Assembly (NCBI RefSeq): GCF_963678635.1
Contig: NC_087062.1
Location: 99,627,705 to 99,691,704 of the forward strand
Origin: Symsagittifera roscoffensis
Taxonomy: Eukaryota; Xenacoelomorpha; Acoela; Convolutidae
Length of the DNA: 64,000 bases
Direction of reading: 5' to 3'
Part shown: positions 41,781 to 54,300 of the stretch, in pieces
Layout of the letters: every line of letters starts with the position of its first letter
How positions within the stretch are numbered: the first letter of the stretch is position 1
Program-made: the position numbers and the translations under genes
Notes under the pieces: model-generated
Database searches by the model: none
Told to the model about the DNA's origin: nothing
The model's input: only the letters and a program-made list of their open reading frames with translations

Positions 41781-43574
41781 TTAGTCGTCGGGGAAAAAAC
41801 CGTGGGGGAAGATATCGTGAATTAGTTCTGAAGTTGTTAGTAGTTTAGCTAAGATGCGGATGATATTTTTAGTTTGAAGCAGTGGCCAAAGCAATTGAAG
41901 TGCCTTAATGGTGGTTAGTTCTTCAGTGCCTACTGCAAACTCATAAGGTGTGTTTTGGATTAAGTTATATAATTTGTGGTTAAATTTAGTATTGTGGATG
42001 AATTCTAGAATTGGGATTTCTATAGGTTGTAGGAACTCGTGCGGGATAAGGAAGGGTCGGGATTCTTCGGCGTTGAAGGTCTTGGTGATGGGGCAGAAAA
42101 TGTACATTTGGGTTATGGGGTCATAGTTACGGAGAATACCATGGAGGTTAGTATCTTTAATACAATATGTGAAATTTAGGAAATACGGTGAAGTGTATTT
42201 TGAATTGATGAATTGAAAGCGATGGTGTGGTTGTCTAGAGGGTGTGTGGAGGTCAAAGTGATTTTGGATGAAACGATAGTAACTGTATGTATGTGTTTGT
42301 TTAGTGCGCAACATAATATCATGTGAGCAGTGCAAATCTCTTTCGTGTGGTGCAAGAAAATGAAAGGTTAGTGAAAAGATTTGGAAGCGTTCTTTAAAAC
42401 TTTCGTATGCTTGTGTGTTTGTTAGTGCTTCTGAAATAATGTGATCAAACTTTCGGTCGAAAATATTTAGTGTAAATACATATGGTGTCTTGATGAAAAA
42501 TTTCTCGGTGATTTGTGGATTAGCGAAGCGATCGTCGTCTAAGAATTGATCTTGGTTAGCTCTGATGATGTTGTGATCGTAGTATTCTAGTGTATATTCA
42601 TTAGCTCTAGGTGCAGTGTGTATTTTTAGTGATTTTTTATATCCTACGTAAGTAAATTGTCTAGCGGTGAGTGGTGTAGTTAGTCGATATAGCATGTCTT
42701 TGTTTCGGTCTATATCGATGGAAGTGTTGGTTAAAGGTAAGCAAAGAGGGTTAGTGAAATGATAGTATGAGGTCCAAGAGAGAGTGGGCATTAAAACGTA
42801 TTCGTCTACAAAGTTGCGTGTTTCGTTAGCGTCATGAGGGGTGTTTAAGGTGTATTGTGGAAATGAGGGTAAAGTGATAGCTAAAAATTCTTTGGTGTTA
42901 GTATGCTGGGGGTGGTTGATGTATTCACGGGCTGTTCCTGGTTTTGCTGGGAAAGGATGGTTGGGGAACTTTCTTTTAAAAGTGCGGTAAGCTCTATTAG
43001 TGTTGAGTGAGGATTCAGTTGATGTGGATGATGGTGCTAATGATTCAGTATAATTTGAAGAGGGTGTAGGGGGATTGGATGAATTGGTAGTGGAGGAGAT
43101 TTGGTTTATGGTCGGGGTGTTAAGGTGGTAGGGTTGTTGTTGGAGGGTAATAAAATTGTCTAGCTCTGGGGAGATTCGGGGGGTGTCTGGAGATGATTGG
43201 TCAGAATGGTATGAGGAATAGGTTGGGGTAACTTGGGAAGCATAAGAGGGTGTGGGAGTGATCGGGTCAGGGTTATTTGACAATATGGGTTGAAAAGGAG
43301 GTTGAGAAAAATGAGAAGGGTTATGAAAATTATTGGATGGAGATGGTTCTGAGTCGGCAAATTCATCGGGGGTTTCAATATTCGGGTTATTTAGCTGTGA
43401 GATGGAGTATAAAACTGAAATTTGTGAGTTAGTGTCGGAATTCATGCCTGATGTTACATTGCTAGATGGAAAATCGGGTGGCGGAAAAGCAAAAAGTGGT
43501 ATTATTGGGATTGAAGAAGGAAGGTTGGTTGGATGGGAATTTGATCGATGGAGTGATCCAAGTTGGCGGCTCAT
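41781..43574 (-). CDS. 597-aa orphan ORF of element 2 (intact)
   Basis: Counterpart of 11526-13331, with the same ATGA overlap with the envelope-like ORF (ATG 43574-43572). It is four residues shorter, from small in-frame deletions in the Ser/Pro/Thr-rich N-terminal part (for example near 43072 and 43190). The C-terminal ~380 residues are almost unchanged. In-frame length changes only, and no stops in a copy that has lost other ORFs, support selection on this protein before insertion. Confidence 0.85.
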   Translation of the reverse strand: MSRQLGSLHRSNSHPTNLPSSIPIIPLFAFPPPDFPSSNVTSGMNSDTNSQISVLYSISQLNNPNIETPDEFADSEPSPSNNFHNPSHFSQPPFQPILSNNPDPITPTPSYASQVTPTYSSYHSDQSSPDTPRISPELDNFITLQQQPYHLNTPTINQISSTTNSSNPPTPSSNYTESLAPSSTSTESSLNTNRAYRTFKRKFPNHPFPAKPGTAREYINHPQHTNTKEFLAITLPSFPQYTLNTPHDANETRNFVDEYVLMPTLSWTSYYHFTNPLCLPLTNTSIDIDRNKDMLYRLTTPLTARQFTYVGYKKSLKIHTAPRANEYTLEYYDHNIIRANQDQFLDDDRFANPQITEKFFIKTPYVFTLNIFDRKFDHIISEALTNTQAYESFKERFQIFSLTFHFLAPHERDLHCSHDIMLRTKQTHTYSYYRFIQNHFDLHTPSRQPHHRFQFINSKYTSPYFLNFTYCIKDTNLHGILRNYDPITQMYIFCPITKTFNAEESRPFLIPHEFLQPIEIPILEFIHNTKFNHKLYNLIQNTPYEFAVGTEELTTIKALQLLWPLLQTKNIIRILAKLLTTSELIHDIFPHGFFPDD

Positions 43575-46189
43575 CGTGGGCTAAAAAAATTATTATTTTG
43601 AGATTGAAAAGCGGTGGTATGGGGTTGTTCAATAATTTGTTCATAAGTATTATCATCTTGTGATTGATGTGTTATTATATGTTGGACGGGACTTTGCGAT
43701 GTATTGAGTCTAAAATTGGGATTATGTGTGATGGCTAAATTTCGAAAATTTCGTGGGACTAGGGATAGTGGATGGTTATTTGGTAGGGGTGGTAATTGTG
43801 GTGCCGTTGGCTGTGTGTCGACATTGTTATGTTCTTCGTCGTATGTATTTTGTCGTGTTGTTATTTTTGTGTTATTTTCTTTTATTTGTGCGTCTAAAAG
43901 AATTTTGTTTATAGATGTGGAAAAAATTCCAAAAAATCCTGCAAAGAGTATGCGTGCTACGCTTGCTTGTCTGTTTACTTGTGTGTGTATAGCACATGTA
44001 TTGTAGATTCCTTTTAAGAGTGAGAAAAGAAATCCAATAAAGTTGAACATTGCGTATAAAATAGTCAATTTTTCTAAGATGTAGTAGGGCCATCCTAGAA
44101 AATCGAGGATCTCATTTTTGAGTGTAACAAAGCTAAAAATGTTGATTGGTGATATATCTTGGGGACGCTATTTTTCGCCGTTTAGATATATATAATCTTT
44201 AATGTCTTTAAAATATCCGCTATAGTCTTGCGTGTAGATATCGGCAAATCCTGCGGTTTCTGCAAGTTTGCGTAAATTTTGGTCTATTGATTGTCTTTGT
44301 ATAGTGTCCATTTTGGTTAATAATTCTTGGAATTGTTGTGTTCTAATGTGATGTTGAATATCTGATTTTGAATAGATTCCTATTGATTGTAAGTCTATAT
44401 TTGGGTTTCGAGCAATAGCGCGAATGCTTTCTGGTGAAAATTTTTTGAGTGATTGCATTAATGTGGGATATGGAGTGAGAAGATAATATTTGTTTTCATC
44501 AGGGTTTAGTTGTACTACATTGTGGCTATTTTCTGATCCACATGGGACTGCGGTATCCCAGAAATAGGTTCTTCGTGAAAGTGTATCCACGAAATGTACT
44601 TTATTCTTATAAAAGATAGGGATTCTTTTATAACATCGTTTATCTTCAAAAACGTATAGTGGTGATACTTTTTTAGTACAAGTATAAAACCATAAGATGT
44701 TTCCTTCGTAGTCTAAAAAATTTGATCTATTTCCTGATAATAAGTATCCTGCGTAGGGTATTTTTAATACTGCTAGTGCAAGTGATTGTAGTATTTGTGT
44801 TCGTTCTAATTCGCATAGTTGATGTAGTGTTTCTAATTCGGAGAGTGACATTTCTTGAAAAATGCGACTAATTGTATAGTCTAGTTTCATATCCAAATGA
44901 ATATCATAGTGGATATTACCAAAATATGTAGTATTCATTAGTGATAATTCTTGTAAGCGTGTGCTTCTGGTGTCATAAGGTTTTAGATGTCCACCAGGTT
45001 GTCCGTTGCTTTTTTGAAAATTAACTGGTATATAGGATGTTCCTTCGTTTGGAGGATGACCTGTGGCGTATGGGTCGATTTTTACTTTACCAGTGGTCAT
45101 GTCGAATCCTTTTTCATATTCAACTAATATTTCAGAGTATTGTGTTCTGTGAAGTGGATTCCTGTATTTACATGCAAGTTCTGTTTCTTGAGATATTTGA
45201 AAACGTGTCAATTTATTTTCTATATTATCTATGTTTCTAAAATCGGAACTTAGTTTGCGTGATGGATGGACTTGTTCATATGGAATTGATTGTATGAAAT
45301 ATTTTTCGTGAAATTTTATCATACGAGCGTGTATTTTTGCTACTTGAAATGTTGTACATGTGTCTTCGGGGAACCAAACAATTGTTGCTTGTGTTCTTGT
45401 TGTAGGGTCGCAATATCCTTGATCATTTTTACAAGGTAGTCGGATTCCTTGATAGATCATTGTATTATCAGATAAATCTCGTGTGAGTTGTATTTTTTCG
45501 AGTTGTATTTTCCAATCGAAAAACATTATTTCTTGGTATCCTTTATTTTTTGTGTCTGCTTTGCAGTTTGATGGGTTATTTATACCAATGTGTGGTATCC
45601 AATGTTTGTCATGTAGGTCATAGGTTAATCGTCCGTGTGCGCCGTTATACGGGTATTTTTCGTCTAGTTTTATATGTCCTTGGTGTCTTTCAAGTTGTGA
45701 TTGATGTACAGAGTCTGAAAAAACTTGAAAATTAACTAACTTTCTTTGGGAGTTTTTATTTTGTGTGATGTTTAGTCTAAGTAATTCATTTTTACAATCG
45801 TCGGGATTGAGATGTAAAAGACGTTCTATATTACTTTGGTAGAATGATTCATGGTCAAGTCGGTTTTTGTTTCCGTTCGAGACTTGTGAACAATGTACTT
45901 TCTTTTCGGAAAATGTTGCTGTGAATTTATAACCTGTAACTGTTGTTGCTCGGGCTTTTGAATAGAGTGTTGCTATTATATCTGTGGTTTCTATAGCTTG
46001 TGGTTCTGTTTCACATTGTGATACCTGATTGATTGCATATTTATGTAGTGTTTTTTGTTCATTTTCTTCGCAATCGTAATGTGTTACTAATAAATCTTGT
46101 GGTCCTGTACGAGGGGAAGGGTTTATGTTTTGATTTGAGGTTATTAGAAAAAGGGTTTGGAGAAAAATTAATAATTTTAGAATATACAT
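43571..46189 (-). pseudogene. Envelope-like glycoprotein gene of element 2, broken by a nonsense codon
   Basis: Same start (ATG 46189), signal peptide and length (873 codons including stop) as the element 1 copy. A TAG at 44170-44168 interrupts the frame at codon 674, where element 1 has a tyrosine codon (GEKYRPQ). The stop lies before the first membrane span, so any product would lack its anchor. The frame continues without other breaks to the ATGA junction at 43571. Confidence 0.85.
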
Positions 46190-47312
46190 GTGTATGATAA
46201 TCCTGAGTATGGGTTATAAAATGTAATGTAACCAATTGTGTTTTTGGTGTATCTGTCGTATTTGTATATTACTTCAGTAGTTATAAACGGTGGTGGTAGT
46301 GATTGAGCTGTTATGTTAGGTGGATTTAATGGGTAGGGATGTTGGGTAATGTTATTTAACTTAACTGTGATTTCAAACTTTAATTGTAAACTGTTTTGTT
46401 GGAGTATTTGAATATTGTGATCACGGATATCGTTGTGAATATCTTGGCGATATTGTAATCTATTAAGTGCCCAGTTATGAAGGCGGTTACTTTCTTGATG
46501 TTGTCCAAATAGTGGTGGAGGTGCTGTGAATGTGTTCCAATCTAATCTTAAAGGAATATTTATTGATGATTGTTCTCGATATCTGGCGTCGAGATTATTT
46601 GGAAAATTTAAGTTAAAGGGTAGTGGTGAAAATTGACTTATTGATGGTGTTGATGGTAGTGATAATGTTTCTGGTAGTGATGAGGATGTTGTTGTATCCG
46701 TAAAAATATCTATGGGGTCATTGACTAAATTTGGTTCACCTTGTGTGAATGAATTTGTAGTCCAATATGGCAGTCGTGATGTTAGGTTTGGGGGGTTAAA
46801 GGGATTTTCACGTATCTGTTCAGATGTTGGTGTTGAACCTAAGTAGTCTGAAGGTAGACTTGAAGTGCTTCGTTGTGAAAAAAGTGTAGGAGTATTGGTG
46901 TGATACCAGTGGTGTTTTCTGGAGTGGTTTGTGTTGGGGATTGAGGTATATCAAAATGAACTCGGGGAGTTTGAAAATTTCTATTTCGTCGAGGATGTAT
47001 AATTTGTCTATTTATTTCTGCTGTGTTTTGGTTTTGACTAAGGTTTCGTATTCTACTTAGTTCTTGTGGTAGTGTTGGGTAAAGATTATATGTTGGTTCA
47101 CTTAGGGATGCTTGTCGTTGAACTGGTTCTAGTGGTTCAGATAAACGAGCGTGCCGTTCTTCAAAAGTGTATGGATTGTCTTGAAAAGAAATTCGTGTAG
47201 ATGTTTGAGGATTTTGAGTAGTTGAAGGTGGTGTTGGATTATCTTGGGATGATGTCGGTGAAGACTGATTCTGTGACTGTTGGGTAGCAATTTTTGATGG
47301 ATTTTTGAATTG
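46176..47312 (-). pseudogene. Start-less P/S/T/Q-rich frame of element 2, frameshifted
   Basis: Counterpart of 15934-17070. Colinear and open at both ends, but a 1-nt deletion near 46892 shifts the frame in the low-complexity part. Where element 1 has an in-frame ATG (16119), this copy has AAG. Confidence 0.6.
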
Positions 47313-47317
47313 TTACT

Positions 47318-47506
47318 TTAGTGAGAAGGTTTATGTTTATTATAATATTCTTCTAAAAAAATAATTAAAAAAATTGTTGCTAGGGCAAACGTGATGATTG
47401 CTTTCTTTATGCATTTACATATGGTCAAAATGAGGGATGATAGAAATGTTATGAAAATTACAAACAATAAAAAAATATCAGTTCTACTGAAAATTGTTCG
47501 TATCAT
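47318..47506 (-). CDS. 62-aa hydrophobic mini-protein, element 2 copy
   Basis: Same length and topology as 17076-17264, with three substitutions (F to I, L to F, L to I) that keep hydrophobicity. It keeps the ATGA overlap with the preceding mini-ORF (47506/47503). The conservation and overlap together make a chance ORF unlikely. Confidence 0.65.
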   Translation of the reverse strand: MIRTIFSRTDIFLLFVIFITFLSSLILTICKCIKKAIITFALATIFLIIFLEEYYNKHKPSH

Positions 47507-47733
47507 TTAGACAAGTTGTTAAAATCGTACCTGTGGATATATTCAAGGGTTTTGGAAAGTTGGAGGAATAGTTCAATTATTGTGTAGAAAATTAAAAAAA
47601 TGTTACAAAAAATTATTATGATTATTAGAAAAGATTCAATGATATCAAAAAGAAATATTATAAAGGCTTGAAGTATTGAAAAAAAATGTTTAAAATTGAT
47701 AAATATTTGAGCGACTGTTTGAGAGAAAAGCAT
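47503..47733 (-). CDS. 76-aa hydrophobic mini-protein, element 2 copy
   Basis: Same length as 17261-17491, with 14 residue changes that mostly swap Leu, Ile and Phe or Thr and Ser. No stop or frameshift. The fast but conservative change fits a membrane segment with relaxed sequence demands, or simple AT-rich bias; the ATGA link to the next ORF favours function. Confidence 0.55.
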   Translation of the reverse strand: MLFSQTVAQIFINFKHFFSILQAFIIFLFDIIESFLIIIIIFCNIFLIFYTIIELFLQLSKTLEYIHRYDFNNLSK

Positions 47734-48333
47734 TTAAGAAATGATCTCTTGGTCGAATATTTTTTGCTGTTTGAGGCGATTTTCTAGTGTGGTCGAATTA
47801 TTTATTAGTTTTTTGACAAGTGGGTTGAGTTTTGTAAAAAATTGTTGGGGGCAATTTTCATGGTGACTGGGAGGTCGTCTTTTGCTTTATTTTTGTTTGT
47901 CAAATGATCCGGGGTATGGTGAGATTTTTATACTTTAGGCTAATTAAAATCTTCATTTTGTTACTTTAGGCTAAGTTATCAAATTTGTTTTGGGGGTATT
48001 CGTGGTCTGAGTTGGGGAAATATTGTTGATCTTTGGGTTATTAGATAAGGGAGGGGTACGGTATTATGGTGATATTTATTTTAACTGTCAAGTTGGAGTG
48101 GTTTGCTTATTTTTGACCTGGAGGTTGTGAAGTTATAGTTAGAGATGTGCCTGGAGTTCTAGATTATTCGTCTAATTGATCTTAGTTTGAGTTAGAGAAG
48201 GTGGCGGATTGGATGAATCCTATTGGTTGATTATGAACTAGAATTATTGCGTACTTGTGAGCATGTTATTTTGAAAAATTGAAATGAAAAATGTTACGGA
48301 GGTTTCAAGATTGTGAAGTATGAGATCTTAAAA
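47734..48333 (-). other. Pol to accessory-ORF intergenic region of element 2
   Basis: 600 bp, colinear with 17492-18087, with the same doubled TTTAGGCTAA word. There is no ORF. Candidate site for a splice acceptor or internal promoter in coding sense. Confidence 0.5.
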
Positions 48334-51300
48334 TTACTTTTTAAATTCTACTTTCTTTAATATTTTAGATTGGGGGATGAACATTTTGTAGTTTTTACGT
48401 GGTTGATTTCGGAGTCTTGTTGTTTTTCTATGTTCTGATTTGTCTATTTCTTCTTGGGGTATTATTTGTTCTGTCATTTTTCTATTTTTTCTTAGTTTTG
48501 GAGATTCTTTATGATTTTGTGTATTGTTTTTGGTGGCGGTTGGTTTTGTGTTTTGATTTTCGGTGGGGTTATCTTTTTTTTGTTTTGTGTTTTTCAGATG
48601 TGGTTCGTTTTGAATGATTTTTAATCCTGTGAAAGAATATAATTGGGTTAATTCGCGGAGTGCGTATTCTTTTGGGTAATAAGGTAATAGGTTGTTTCGA
48701 TGTTGAACGATTTCTTTTTTGTTTGAGTCGGTAATTTTATATGTGACATCAGTGGGTTTTGCAATTATTTGGTAGGGTCCTTTTCGGAGGGGTTGTAATT
48801 TTTTAGAAATTCCTTTTTGAGTATTAAAATTAGGTATTAAAACAAATGTTCCAATTTTTAAATCGGAAGCTGGTGTAAAACGTGAATTGATTTGTTCATT
48901 TATGTTTTGTCTTTGTAATAACTTTTTCGTTATTTTTTGGTAAATTTCATTGTGTTTCTTATCTCTATTTAAAATCCATTCGGTGTGTGTACCGGAGGCT
49001 AATTTAAGAATTTGTGGGTGATGAAAATGATCTTCATCGTGTGTATGTAAAGGTAGGTTATAACAAATTGAGTCTTTAGTTGGTTGACAATAACCTTGTG
49101 CGTTTTTATGGGAATTTGCTGTAAACATTATTGGTTTGCGTGGCTTTTGGTTGAAAACCATTTCATATGGTGACATTCCTAAAGTTGTTGTGATTTGTGA
49201 ATTATATGCTAAGGGGAATAATTTTACATCTGCTGACCATTCGGTATATTTTGTATCATTTCCGTTGATGATACATCTAAGATATTCTTGTAGTGAACGG
49301 TTCATACCTTCGACTAAGCCGTTTGTCCAAGGTGCATGAGATGTACGTGGTTTGTGTTTAATGTTGTATAAATGACATAGTGTTATTATTTCATTATTTA
49401 TGAATTCTGTACCATTGTCTGTAACTAAAATTTCTGGTAGTCCAAATTTTGCTATCCAGTGTTCATAGAGTGTTGTGTATGCGTAATAAGCGTTACAATG
49501 TGGTACTGGGTTAAGTGCTACATAATGTGTAAATGCGTCAACAATTACCATAATGTAGGAGTTTCCTTCGGATGAGGGTGAAATTGGTCCTTTGGTATCA
49601 AATGAGATACGGTGATTAAAGTACAGACTTTGTCCTTTAAAATCTTGTTTTTGTGCTATTTGTTTTTGATTTGGGTAAGGTTTATTTAGTTGACATACTA
49701 TACAATCATTGCATAGTACTTTTATCCAAATTGGTGCATTTGGGAAGTAAAAATTTTGTATAAAATTTGAATATGTTTTCTCTGATCCAGAGTGTCCTTT
49801 AATATTTTGTGTATGTGAAATATTAAAAGCTATAAGAATCATACTTAAAGGGAGACAGGGAACTGTAGATTCATTCAGGTTATACTCTAAAAGGTCTGTA
49901 TTTTCGTTAATTGTTGTATTGTTAAAATTGCGAAAGTATCGGAGGAGTGTTTTGTTTCCTAGAATGGTTGAATCTGCTTTGATAGGTTTAGTTTTATATT
50001 TATGCCATGATTTTAGTTGTCGAATTACTGGGTCAAGGTTTTGATATTGTTTCAGTGTTGAAATTGTAATTGTTTCTGTTGGGGGGAGAAAAATGTTTTC
50101 GATTTCTAATTTAGATAAAGGTATTGTATCAAGTGGGTCGTGAAGGTCAAAAACTTGATTTATTGTGTATTTTGAATCATTTGTTTGTGGTCCTGATAAA
50201 TTTATTTTATCAGTTAAATCTTCTTTTTCAATTAGTGGAAAATGGTCTTTCTTAGGTAGGTGTTGTTTTGTTCGTTTTTGTTGGGTGTTACTTTTTATCC
50301 ATTGAGAATATGGGATTGGTTTGAAAGTTGATGTTCCAAGTAGATCAACTTCATAATGATTATTTTGACAATCTAAATAAAGTGGGAAATGTTGTAAGTT
50401 ATTTATTTGTGATTGTTCAATATCAGTTTTAACTGCATATTTGCATTCTAATCGAGGTGATGTTTCGTTTTCTGCAAGGTAGAATTTTATATTTTTGGGT
50501 ATTTCAACTGTTGTTTTTCGTGTAAGTAATTCAGGTGGTGTATTTCGACTTAAGGTGTCTGGTAATGCAAGATTTTTTCCTGCAGTCCAAACTATATGTA
50601 AGTTTGGAAACTTCATTAGAATTAATTGAAATCTGTAAACTCGGTGGTTTGGGTTAGATTTTTGTGTAAAAAGAAAAATGATTGGTTTGTGGTCTGTGAA
50701 TAAAACTGTGGGATGTTTTGATCCAAGTATCAGAAATTCATATTCTGTCAGTGTATAGATTATGGCTGTACATTCTCTCATTAGGGTTGAGAGTCGTAGC
50801 TCTGCTTGAGTGAATAATCGGGAGTTTGCGGATATAAGGTTCATTTTATTTGTACCATTATGTGATTGTAATAGTGCTGCACCGATGCCAAAGTTCGAAG
50901 CATCGCACATTGCATAAAATGGTTGATCAGGGTCTGGAATTGTGTTTGAAATTTGTTCAGTTAAAAGTTTCTTTATTTCTTCGAATCGTGTTTGATGTTC
51001 TGTATTCCATTCAAAGTTGTTTTGTTGTCTAAGGATGTTATAAAATGGTCGTAGATATAATTGCATTTTATAAACATATTTACTTAAAAAGTTTAACATT
51101 CCAAGGAACTCTTGGATTTTCTTTTTATTTGTTGGTGGTTGAAGTTTTTGAATAGCGTCAATGCGTGATTTCAGTGGAGTGATTGTTTTTCTTTCTATGT
51201 TATGTCCTAAGAATTTAACTCTTGTCAAAAAGAAGTGTGATTTATCGGGGGCGGCCTTCAGATTTTCATTCTGAAGTATTTGGTGATATGTTTCTAAAAC

Positions 51301-54300
51301 TTTGAACATTTCGTCTTTTGTTTGTGATTGCATAAAAACATCGTCTAAATAGGTGATTGCGTTTTTCTTGAGTATTAGTGGTCTAAAAATTTTGCTCATA
51401 AAGGCTGAAAATGCTGCTGGTCCTATGGATATTCCATAGAATAAGCGGTTGAATTCATATTGTTGGTTTCCGATAACAAATTGTGTCAAACGTCGTGATT
51501 GTTCATCTAGTGGCATTTGATTGTATGCACTATTCATATCGGCGGTTGTAAAGTATTTGCCGTTTATTTTTGTTAAAATAACTTGTATTGGTTCAATGGG
51601 CCAATTACATTTTGATTCATCTATGAGTGAATTGAGGTATCTAGCGTCGAGAACGATTTTTAATGATTCTCCTTTAGCTAGAATGATAACGGGGTTGATG
51701 AATGTGTTGCCTTTTGGTTGTTCCTCTTTATTAACCGGTGATATAATGTTGTATTGTTCTAAAATATCGAGTAATCTGTTTACTTTATCATGTAAGTGAA
51801 TTGGTACTTTACTTGCTCTTTGTTTTTTGAAAACTGCGTCTGGTTTTAATGGGAGATGTAGTGATGAACTGATTTTGCCAACATCGAATTTTGATGTTGC
51901 ATAGACTGATGAATATTGAATTAGCTGTTTGGCTAACTTTTCGAATTCGTCTTGTGTTATTTGTGAATGTTGGAAATTAAACATTGTTAAAAATTTCTGT
52001 TGGTCTGCTGTGTAGTTACTTATGTTGAATGTAGGTTTGAAATATGGAGTTTTTGTGAAATAATCCGTATTTCTGTTTTCGTTACTTATTATATTATTTA
52101 TAGATAATTCTTCATTAAGAATTGTAGACTGGCAAATATCTAGTAATTGGAGTATATTATTTACGCGATAGGCTTTTTCGTGTATTGGTGATATTGTAGC
52201 GTTAGTTTCACAATATCCTAAAAGTCCTAAAGGTAATGTTACTTGGTAAGGTGTGTTGTTATAAACATGTAAGGAAATAATATCTGAATTCGAATTTTTC
52301 AAATATTTTATTGAAGAGATTGTGATTTTGAAAAATTTATGAATAGGTTTGAATTCAAAATCTGACATATAAAATTTTTGTTTGTTTTGTTCTTTATCAT
52401 ATTGATGAACTTGTTTTATTGAGAAATTATAGATGTTTCCTGATAGTGGTTTCAGGTGTTTTCTTTGTTGGTTAAATATCGGATAAAATTTTGAAAAGAA
52501 TGGTGGTTGTTTATTTAATCTTTGAAAAAATGTTAATGATGTTTCTTTTGTTTTTGTATATTTATCTTTGATTAATATTTTACTATTTAGTATGTTAATT
52601 GTTGGTATATACTTGGTAATAAATGGTATTCCAATGATATTATATTTAATATCAGTGATATGGAATATTTGTTTAAATGGCTTGTTTAGAATTTTGCTTT
52701 GCTCCATTGTTCTGGTAGGGAGGAGAAATAATTGGATTTTTCCGTAGTTTATCAATGTTGATCCTTGTGCTGTTGCTAGCTTACTGGAGGTTTCAAGAGG
52801 TGTTAGCTTTGGATGTAAAGTTTTTATTTCATTCCATGTGGGAATGTTTATTATGTTTGATTCTGCTCCTGAATCAATTAAAAAATCTATTTCAAGGTCT
52901 GGTGGTTGAAATTCTTTATTTCTTGGGCTTTCTAAGAGAAATGGTATTGTCCAAATTTTTTCTTTGGGTTGTTCTTTTTGTATATTTTGATAAATGTGGT
53001 TTGTATTCAAGCATTTTGTTTTGGTATTTCTATTGGTTTGATTTGTAGTGTTTATCTCGTTTGTTTCTTGCGTCGTTGGTGTGGAATTTATGGGTGTAGT
53101 GTAATTATTTTGAAGAAATTCTGATTGATTTTCATATATATGTGATGGAAAGGGTTGTTCATATATGACAGATTCATAGTCATTTTCGACTTTTATCATA
53201 TTGATAGCAAGAGTGTTTTCAGTATCACTTTCTGAATCTGATGATGTACAGTTTATTTGATTGAGTTGTAACGCATCAGTTACTGTGTCATCAATACCTG
53301 GAGGGTCTGATGTTGTTTCTGGGTTAGATTGTACTTGATTGATTTGCCTTTGATGTTTAGGTGTATTACTTCTATGACGATTATTAGAATTATTATAGTT
53401 ATTATTATTCCTATGTGGTGATTGGGAATAATTTCTGTAACGATTATTATAACTTGGGTGTCGATTTTGTGAATTATTTCGCGATCTGTTTTGGTAGTTA
53501 TTGTTTGGTCTGTTATAGTTCGATCTATTATATGAGTTATTCCTTGATCGATTGTTCGGGTAATTCTGGTTTCGGTTGTTTGAATAACTTCTATTTCTAT
53601 TATAGGAGTAGTTTCTATTCTTATTGTATGATGAATTTCGTGATTGGTTGTTTGGATAGTAGTTATTTCTTGATTGAGAATTAGATCTAGAAACAAATCG
53701 TTGTGTATTTGAATTTGATCTGGAGTAGTTATTTCTACTATTTGGTCTATTGTAGTGATTTTGTGATGGATTATACGTGTTTCTTCGTTCTGGTGATCTT
53801 CCTCTATAACTTGAGTTATATGGTGATTGATTTCTTGTATAGCTTGTATTGTTCGGGAGTGGTTTTCCTGAACTGTTGTTGCTGTATACATTTTTGTTTG
53901 GTAGATTTTGATCTTTTTTCATGTATTGATAAAATGATTTATTTGGTTCTTTGTATTTTTGAGGTTTATTTTGACTATCTTGCTGTTTTTGTCTACATTC
54001 GGAAATACTATGTCCGTATCGTCGGCAATAATTACACCATTTTTTTAAAGATGGTTTGCCTTTAAAGTTCGGGTTCTTTTCGTAAATATTGAGTATTTCA
54101 GTGATTTTTTCAACGAGGTCTGTTTCTGATTCCTGTATATTATTAATATTAGTGGGAGTCGTTTCAATTCTGTTAACGTATTGTAATTTCAGATTTTCCG
54201 TTTCTTCTAGTTTCATCGTGATTTCTGCTTGTTCTAGTTTGTCTACTAGTTTTCTAAAATCTAAATCGGGTTCTCGAATTGAAGAAGGATGGGATGCTCT

